From Daphnia pulex (lineage: Eukaryota > Arthropoda > Branchiopoda > Diplostraca > Daphniidae): a DNA stretch of 64,000 bases. The stretch is from NCBI RefSeq assembly GCF_021134715.1, contig NC_060017.1, positions 3,162,001 through 3,226,000 on the forward strand. Reading direction: 5' to 3'. Below are positions 56,001-64,000 of this stretch, one piece after another. The position numbers and the translations under genes are program-made. Positions within the stretch are counted from its first letter, which is position 1. Each line of letters begins with the position of its first letter. Under the pieces are notes generated by a model. That model did not search any database and had not been told where the DNA came from. It saw only the letters and a list, made by a program, of their open reading frames with translations.

Positions 56001-57057
56001 TTCCCATGTTTGCCGTGACTCGACCCCCCCCCCCCCCCTTACTAATACCCTCCCCCGCATCATGTCATCACCATCTCATTAAATTAGAAGTATAGCTTCG
56101 AGCACCGTGTCAGGTGTTTTCCTCGTTCTGAAACCGAAGAAACCAAAAAGAAGAGGAAAGGATATACAGAAAGAAAAAGAGAGAGAGAGAGCCTTGCGTG
56201 ATGCCGATTCTATCGGTATATATAAAATATATAAACGGTCGTCATGATCGGATCCGATTTGCTGCATAACCGCTTCCGGATGTCGTTCTTTTTTCCCCAA
56301 ACGGAACTTATCAATTCACATTCAATTTTTCCTGGTTTTTCATTAGATATTTTTTTGGTTTTTGTCTTTTGCTGTCTTGGTTGAATATTCAAAGCGCTAA
56401 CTTTCTGTTGAAAGTTATAAAAAGCGATGAATATTTTGAGGCCACCACCGTTATTGATACATGTGGCAAAGGACAATATCACGGTTTCATTAAGTATTTA
56501 GAATAATATATTAAATCAACTCTAACGGGAATATCTTAAAAGGATTTGCGTCTTGGAAATACTATACGTCCTGCGGGTTAATTTATGTTTTTAACACGCA
56601 TTTGAATTACAAAGAAGTAGGGGAACGAAAAATAAAAATAAAATAAAAATAATTTTGAACTGGTTTTCTAGCGATCAATGATACCCATAAACCTCAGAAA
56701 ACGTACAAGGTAAAGCTTTGAGAACTTTACCAGTAAAAAGACTCGTTTACAAAAGTCGGCGAAATTCTTTGGCATTTAAAAACAGGTCATTTGACCTTAA
56801 AACCTTTACACCCCAATACCGCACATTTACCAGAATTTGCAAGGATTTTTCAAACAATGACCCAGTTTATTTGCCGACACTTGCGGCTATTTTTCATGAT
56901 GACAGTTCAATCGAATATTCTAATTTTAGTCGCGGGGATAACAAGGCGAAGAATTATTTGCAATATAACGAGTGCACTGTGTAACGATAGTTATTACCGG
57001 TAAACGGTGGTCGGAGAGTCACTTGTTTTATCAAAGAAAAATCGAAAGGGATCCGGC

Positions 57058-57141
57058 CTGAATCAGCCTTAATCCGGTCATGCCCGCCAATCGGCAGCAT
57101 ATAGCCATAGAAGGCAGTTCTATGAAGCAATGCTGATTCAG
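57058..57141 (+). other. Inverted-repeat hairpin
   Basis: CCTGAATCAGC (57057-57067) pairs perfectly with GCTGATTCAGG (57132-57142). Inside the loop a second stem, CATAGAA/TTCTATG, lies at about 57106-57124. The function is unknown. It could be a structured RNA or a small foldback relic. Confidence 0.4.
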
Positions 57142-60100
57142 GATCTTCTAGATAAGCAAATGTACAGTTGAGTCCCTTCTCCGAGGACTGCTCGCTGATT
57201 GGCCGAGGGTCTGTCGTCGTTTTTCACGGTTTTTTTTCAAATGAGAATTATCGACAATTTCTCCGGACGAGAATTATTTACAGCTAAATTTCTCCCGAGG
57301 GACGGATAAAACTGTCATAATGATTTGCATTCGTGCATCGGCCAATTACCATATCGTATGTCGTGCAGTACTATATAATTCCCATCATATTTCAAATGCG
57401 CTCTCTGTTTTTACTGTCACCGTGTCTAGAACAACGTACGAATCAGCTGTTAAGCCAGCAATGTATTGCAACACGAATGGCAATCAAAACACCAAAAAAA
57501 TAAATAAAATAAAAACCCAGTTGGTTAAAAATGACCGGTTTGGGTTGGAAAGTTGTCGTTTCCAGTAACTGAAACGACTGCCGACTTCTTAGTTTGTTAT
57601 TCGTGTTTTGAATTGTACACACAGACACACACGTTGAGTAGCACGTTTGATGGTACTGGTAGTGTACGACATGCAAGATTCCGGAGGCCAGCACCCGAAA
57701 GGGAAACACCGAGTGTTATTGATATCGGGGCCAAGGTGATTCCTCATCATCGTCCGTTATTAGACTATCTCAGTGGCGCAGTTGTATATAGAGTGAAATT
57801 CCCAGCGATTGCGGGCACTCCACAGCAGCGACCGTGTAAATTACGTCGCAGCCAATAAACCAAATCATCGGACCCCAAAAAAAGGATTCAATAACACAAA
57901 AACAAAACCATTTCAAATCCATACATTATGGCCTTGTCCAGCAATAATAGAGTGAGCTGGAAATGGGTGCGAAGACTCTGACGAGAATAAGTTCAAAAAA
58001 AAAAGAAATAAATAAAAGTTGCGTCGATCCGCGCACTCTCGCGCTCTTCTAAATGGCCGGGAGCGAGATATTGCTGGAGCTCTGAGTGATGGCTGCGCAC
58101 ATGTAGGCGCTGACATGCGTGCATCAGCACTGTGTCATTATACATCGTGAAGAAAATAGATTAGCGCACGAGCAGAAGTCCGTCCAGGTGAAAGGGGAGT
58201 CCGTTCGGCGAGGTTGGGCCGTTGGGGCTGACTCAGGGATAGCGGGAATCGCTCGGCCATCTCTTTGCTGCACTCGTCCAACGAGTTTCGATCGCGTGAT
58301 GGCACAACACGAAAGCACAAAAGAGTTCTCGAGAGCCACTTGACCACGCCCGATGCCCCAATTTCTCGGATGACGACAAAAAAATCTGATCTGGATCACT
58401 TTGCTTTTGCTCTCTCTCTCACCTCGCATTCTCCGAAACCTTTCCCATCGGTCCGCTTGAAAATCCAGTTTTCCATCAGTCTGGCCAAGTCCTGTTTTTT
58501 TTTTTTTCGTAGAACCTTCACCGGTTCTTCCAATTAAATAAGGAAGAGTGTCCGATCTTCGGACCTTGCAAGTCGCGAAAAGGAAATTTCGATACCCGTC
58601 TAGTCTTTTGGGAGGAGGGAGGGTGGGGTGGGTGGGGGACCGAAAAATGAGTTTAATCGAAATGCTGCCATTGGATGAAGTTGCTTATTCTGAAAATGGA
58701 GAGTTCGAAAACTTTCGTGGCATAAAAAAAACAAAACAAAAAACAATCACATGTAATGTGCGTAGTTATGCGCGAAGATGGCCAATTTGTGATAGAAATT
58801 ATTGCTGATGAATGTTCGACGACATTCCTCTATAATACGCCCAGAAATACCGTTCGCTTTATCGTACATATAATACGCGCTGTTTGCTGCTTTTCAAACA
58901 GTCAAACGTGACTGTCAACAAATAATAATCGCACAAGTTTATAAATGAAAGCGTAAGCCAATAATTTCGACATTCTGGGGCGGCCTCTTTTCACGCAAGT
59001 CGTCGTTTCTGTTTTTCCTTTATCTCAATCCTTCCATCTCCATCCTTATTCTCTCTCTGTCTCTCTCTATGCCGTCGTATCAAAAGTGGTTACACGGGAG
59101 TCTTTGCCGTTCCCCGAAATCTCCCTATCTGGAAACTAGATCAGCCAAATGAATAAACGAGAGAGACTTTCGGATCTGTGGCTCAATCAGGTTATTTTTT
59201 TGTTTTTTTGTCGTGAGCAAGTGATCTGGGAAAAACTCTCTTCGCTGCGTTGCGCTTCTTTTTTTTTTGTTGTTGTCCCGACTGATTTTTGTAATGAGCT
59301 AAATGATCAGGCATTGCGGCGTAGAATGTGCACGCGGGATAGGACCGGCTAGAGTTTCGGGCCAAAAAAAAAAACCCGAGTTTCGCTGCTGATATACGCT
59401 CTCGGGGGTCTCCATTTTTATTTCGACTTGAAACTACCAAAAAAAAAGTCGAAACGAAAGAGAAATTGGTTGTGGAGAGCAGGAACAAATGAAAGGGTCA
59501 GGAAGAGTGTTCTGCTTCTGAGTCGCCGGGGCATGGGCAGTGTATATAATTGAACGGGAGACACACGCAAAAAAATAAGGAGAATAAGGTACTGCTGGCC
59601 GAGGTGATAAAGGGGGGGTTTATTTTATGTAGAGCGAGACGAAGCAGCAGCACGTTATACACTCATGAGCACGGTCAACGGGGGAGAGTCAGGATTCCTT
59701 TATAAGAGACCAACCGCGTCCTGAAGCAACCCTCCTTCTTCTCCTATATATTTGTTGTAGAACAAAAAGTGAGACAGAAAGAGAAAGAGAGAATAGGGCG
59801 TTTCACTGTCGATTTCTTCGATTATTGTGCGCTTGCTATTTATACAATAATAGACGCTGTCAAAGTTGTGGCCGAGAAAAAAAGAAGAAAAAAAACAACT
59901 GAATCGCCGAGCCGAAAGGCGTTTTACTTCGTGACGAGCGTGCTACGTATATATACACGCTCCTGCTGTTATGTGACTGTCATGTGGAGGATTCGCCCAA
60001 AGGGGCGCGGTGAACGCCGACGCTGCCATCATCACCGCAGAAAAAATAAGAGAGACACTGGAAGACAACAACCAAACAAAAACAATAATAAATAAAAACC

Positions 60101-63100
60101 AAAAAAATAATGGTAATAATAAGTCTATTTGGGTGAAAGTGATCGCGAATGAGGAGCGACCAACCGCACCGAATCGTCTGAGCCGCAACAATAAGTCGAA
60201 ATGTATCCACAGAAGTGGATTTTGGATGAAGTATTGGCTACATAAACGCATAGAAAAAAAAGGCGTGGCAGATGAGACTTATTCATCATCATTCGCGCTT
60301 TCCTATATACTCGGCTACGCGTGGACGTGTGTAGTCCTTGATATACGGCCACTAAACAACCCTGGACGACTTAGCATTCAAGTGATTCCCGAATCCCAAT
60401 TATTATCCTTAAACCATCGCAAAATGTCATTGTGTATTATTCCAGAAAAAAGAAAAATGTAACATTCCGGTTTTTTCGTTTAAGAATTTTTTCCCGTTGA
60501 ATGTCAGTATTTCTTTTAAACTTTTTTTTATTCCGTTAAGGTCGAAGTATGTCCCGGATATGGAAGCAAGCGTTATTATTTTTTTTTTTTCCTAGTTCTA
60601 TATATTCGAGATCGAAAAGGATACACGCAAGTCATATAGATGAAAAATCATTTTTCTATACGTTAAATATAGAATTTGAACCCATACTGAGAGGTAGAGG
60701 TCTTTATATAAAAAAAACCGGCTCCAAATAGCTGCCGGTCGGTTGGACTTCAAAGAACCAGCAAAAAAGTGTTTTCCCTGCTAGTGCTGGGAGGAGTCCT
60801 TGCTAACGTGCCTACAGTGTAACCTGCTGGACTCCTGTACCAAAATCGCGAGGTCGTCACTTGGGCTCGAAAACGTCGAAGGGCGCGTCATTTGAAATCA
60901 GGAATGACTCATGCTGAATGGTCAATCGTCGTCTGCTTTTTTTGTTAAACCGTGTGATATTGATTGGCTAAAACAGGCAGAAAATAGGTCACTAGATAGA
61001 GAATCATTTTGATGACATAACTGGAACTCGACTTCTATAGCCTATCTATTGTTTGTATAGTAACATAACGATCTCGGCCAGTAGTTTCTGTCTGGATAAA
61101 TCTGATGGCTTTATCTATCTAAAAAGTCAAAACAGGTTCAACAGTTGAATCGTTGATCGACAGGTAAAAAAAAAACAAATTTTCCCCTTAGATTTTCCAG
61201 TAATCGATTCGTGTCACGGTGAATTTCGATTGCTTTATCTTTCTGCTTATCTCTATCTGGTTTGAATTATATAGGCCTAAGACTGTCATGTTTTTGAGGG
61301 ACCAAGAAGTCGTGCTCTGGATGGCAAACTCAATGGATGTACAGTTATTCATCGACGGCGTCGACAGTGTCAAATACAAAAAAACAAACAAAAGAAGAGA
61401 CGGAAAGATAAAAATTAAGACCTGGAGCAAAAATTTCGCTTTCTTCTTTTCAGATCCAACTAGTTCTATATCTTACCATTTTTGCCATTGATTTTAAAGG
61501 GTTCCGCTCTGGATCCTTCCGGATTCTTGAAAATAATAAATAAAAGCAAAACAAACAAAAACCAAACAACTGAAGAAAAAACACGGCAGATATGTTGAAT
61601 CCATTCATTCTCCTCCAGTTAGAAGAAAGACAACTTTTACGTAAAAAAAAGGTAAAACAGTTTCACCTTCTTTTTTCTGTAAAGCTGATGCCTGTAAAAT
61701 GTATATCCATAGAACGTGTTATACCTTAGAAATAGACACGGAAACAGGCGCAGTTGAGACGCCAGAAATATATAGTATAAAGGAGACAAATAAGAGAGAA
61801 TAAAACGACGATGAAAACCAGAAAGAAAATAACGCGCTTTCAAATTTCCAAATTGGTTAGACGAATTGAGGTTTTTGAAGCGACCGAGCCAGTATATACT
61901 TACTGTCATCATGAAGCACGACACTATCTCTCTATAGCATCCAAACTATCAACTGTTGTTGTTGTTGTTTTCATGTTCTTTCGTAAATAAAGACGCCATT
62001 GTGTTTTCGTTTCTGTCGGCGCGAAATGATCGTAAAATAATAAAGAGCAGCTGCGGACCCATCGTAGCGGGTGGTTCGCATTGATGTTTACCTTATTCGT
62101 CTTCTTCGTGAGTGGCGAAGAAGTCTAGAGCGAGAAGCGTATAGCGATATACAGAAGATAAGGAAGAAGAAAAAAACGGTATCAACTATCAAGCACATTT
62201 GTGGGACAAGCGGTCGGCGTCGTGATTGCACGAAAACAAAATTAGAGTATATAGATTTTTTTTTTATTATTTTATTTTGACTTTTAGAAAGAATCGCTGT
62301 TATAAGCTGCGGCCGAAAAAGTCAGGAATATTAGTTGTCATGCCATCCAAAAAGAAATCATAAAAAGAATGAGATTTTTTGCGACCTATAAAAAGATAGT
62401 GGCTAGTGCATAGTATAGGCTCCCCTCTTTTCTTATCTGGATTTTTCTTTCAATTAACCGGTTTGATTCGTTTCACGAAGGCGCGTTCGGGTAATCTTGA
62501 CGAGGAAATGAACGAACGCGCAGAAGAAGAAAAAAACAACACGAAACAAAAAGCGCCCTACTTTCACTTTCGAGGCAACCAAGCATCGTCAGCGGTGCTC
62601 TGTTTTGGCATTCAAAAAACTGAATTCACAAACACTTTTTTGTATTCGACTAAGAAGAAAAGAATACAATTATTCTACCAAGAAAGAAAGAGAATTACTA
62701 TCTACTATATAGCTGGTCTCGCGGTGATGGCCTGTCGATTCGCCGTCGGATTCAGTCGGTCATGTCCGAAGCGGCACCAATTAATTCGAATCTTTTCTCT
62801 GTCAAGAGCGCAGTTTTCTCTCTCTAAATCTTGAGACTTTTGTTCAACCGACGTTTCACTATCAAAGGGCAATATACAGTATACATATTTTTTTGTACTC
62901 ATTTCTTCAATCCGTCTCTCAAAACCACATCAATGCTCTAGATTTTTTTTCTTCTATAATGCGCTTTTCTGCATTTGATGCAAACTATGGCTGAAGGCGT
63001 TTCATATTCAACTTCACCCTTTTCTTGGGAGGAGTGAAATTTTAAATATCTAATGTGCGTGTATATTTTTTTAAATATTTACATTCATTTTACGTGGGTT

Positions 63101-64000
63101 CCCATCACGATCGAATTTAGTAAGTAACGGAACCCTTCGTATTTCAATGATTTGCTCCCTTCGACCCTTCCGCTTTATATGATGGGATTCTTGGAGGGTA
63201 GAATAATTTTTTAAATCAATTGCATCGATCATAAAAGCGAGAGCCAGCAGTACCTATAGCCAAGGACGGCCGAGATATCATCTCATTGAATAAAATCTTA
63301 AAATGTATACATAGAAACTAAAATGAATAATAAGGTGGAGGCAATAACGCTTAAAGTAATTAAATTGTTAGGGAATATGGCGGTAATTTTCACTCTATCG
63401 TACCCTATTCAATGATATTTGAAGAAAAAAAAATACAAAAAATAGGGAAGATAGAGCAAGTAGGCACACTCGTGCAAAACACTTTTTAATCTGTCATCGT
63501 TTCTAACTCAACAATCGAGCCCATTGTAAAAGTAAAAGAAACCATTACAAATTGCTATGGGAGGAAAACCGCTTAACTGTATAGACAATCACGATACGTC
63601 TATACCTCTGCTCCGTATAAAAAGAATTCCCGTTATCGTGACTTGGAAACAACTATCTCGCAACTACCAACTTTACCTAGCTTCTAGACCATTATTGTAT
63701 GGAAGGAAACTAAAATTAGCCGTATTTCTTCTAGGCACGTCATTAATTAGCATGTAGAATAAATACGCCGACGACGAGAATACATTTAACATTCAAACGC
63801 CATCTATACCTTATGGTTTGAACGAGCGTAGTAAGCGGTTAATTTGACAGGACTATAGGAGGATCATCCAAACTTCCGACGTCAAGTAACAGACATTGCC
63901 ATTTTTTCCCTTTCAATGAGATTAATTGTATTCTCAACAATAAATATAAATAGTATATTAGCCTGTCGTAAGCATTTGAATGACCTTGAACATGCGATCC

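Larger units (their letters stand above)
46064..64000. other. Gene-free low-complexity DNA to the right edge
   Basis: No recognisable exon or RNA gene was found. Polypurine tracts (46790-47030), CTG/CAG runs (about 48640-48656), GAA and GA arrays, a 15-base C run (56024-56038) and many poly-T/A runs dominate. Open frames at 50615-50938, 58124-58429 and 63557-63757 are less repetitive but match nothing I know and lack exon context. A stretch at about 55270-55395 on the minus strand is open and ends at a GTAAGT donor; it is discussed as a possible exon. The region may be hamlet intron or upstream regulatory DNA. Confidence 0.45.

Noticed and set aside
63557-63757. 66-codon plus-strand frame near the right edge
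   Set aside because: No domain, no exon context, and a chance length.

Overview
The window looks like nuclear DNA of an arthropod. The short introns (about 55-100 nt), the gene families present and the homopolymer-rich spacer DNA suggest a branchiopod crustacean such as Daphnia; this is inference from gene content and style, not a database match. No bacterial-type operons, rRNA or CRISPR arrays were seen.

Layout. 1-7.8 kb is gene-free low-complexity DNA (poly-T/poly-A, microsatellites, C runs). 7.8-28 kb is an AT-richer gene island. It holds a 3-exon coiled-coil gene of unknown function (10950-11805, +), a secreted Kunitz-VWC-VWC-menorin protein in 11 exons (12647-15470, +), a tandem pair of six-exon CRAL-TRIO lipid-binding genes (18470-19688 and 20396-21516, +), and a complete Cdc42 GTPase gene (22674-23523, -). 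Just upstream of Cdc42 sits a 3.1 kb DNA transposon (23917-27030). 28.4-34.2 kb carries the C-terminal half of a hamlet/EVI1/PRDM16-type zinc-finger gene (-). From 34.3 kb to the end (about 30 kb) no convincing exon is visible; this is probably a large intron or regulatory desert upstream of that gene. It is interrupted by a 2.1 kb AT-rich repeat element (43958-46061).

Most notable structure. The 23917-27030 element has a perfect 8-bp target duplication (ACCGCAAG), 78-bp terminal inverted repeats with one mismatch, a THAP-domain ORF, and an intron-containing piece of host DNA. That piece holds the 3' part of a URB1-like gene and a nearly complete ATP synthase OSCP gene, facing each other and both broken by stops. 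It looks like a P- or hAT-type transposon that replaced most of its transposase with captured host genes. The second element (43958-46061) has TA-flanked 26-bp terminal inverted repeats and 11 copies of a CGAAT-nn-CCGGACA motif. These point one way in the left half and the other way in the right half, with tRNA-like relics near the centre.

The genes do not form one pathway. Cdc42 (actin and polarity), menorin-type proteins (dendrite patterning in nematodes) and hamlet (dendrite fate in flies) all have links to neuronal shape in model animals, but their proximity here may be chance.
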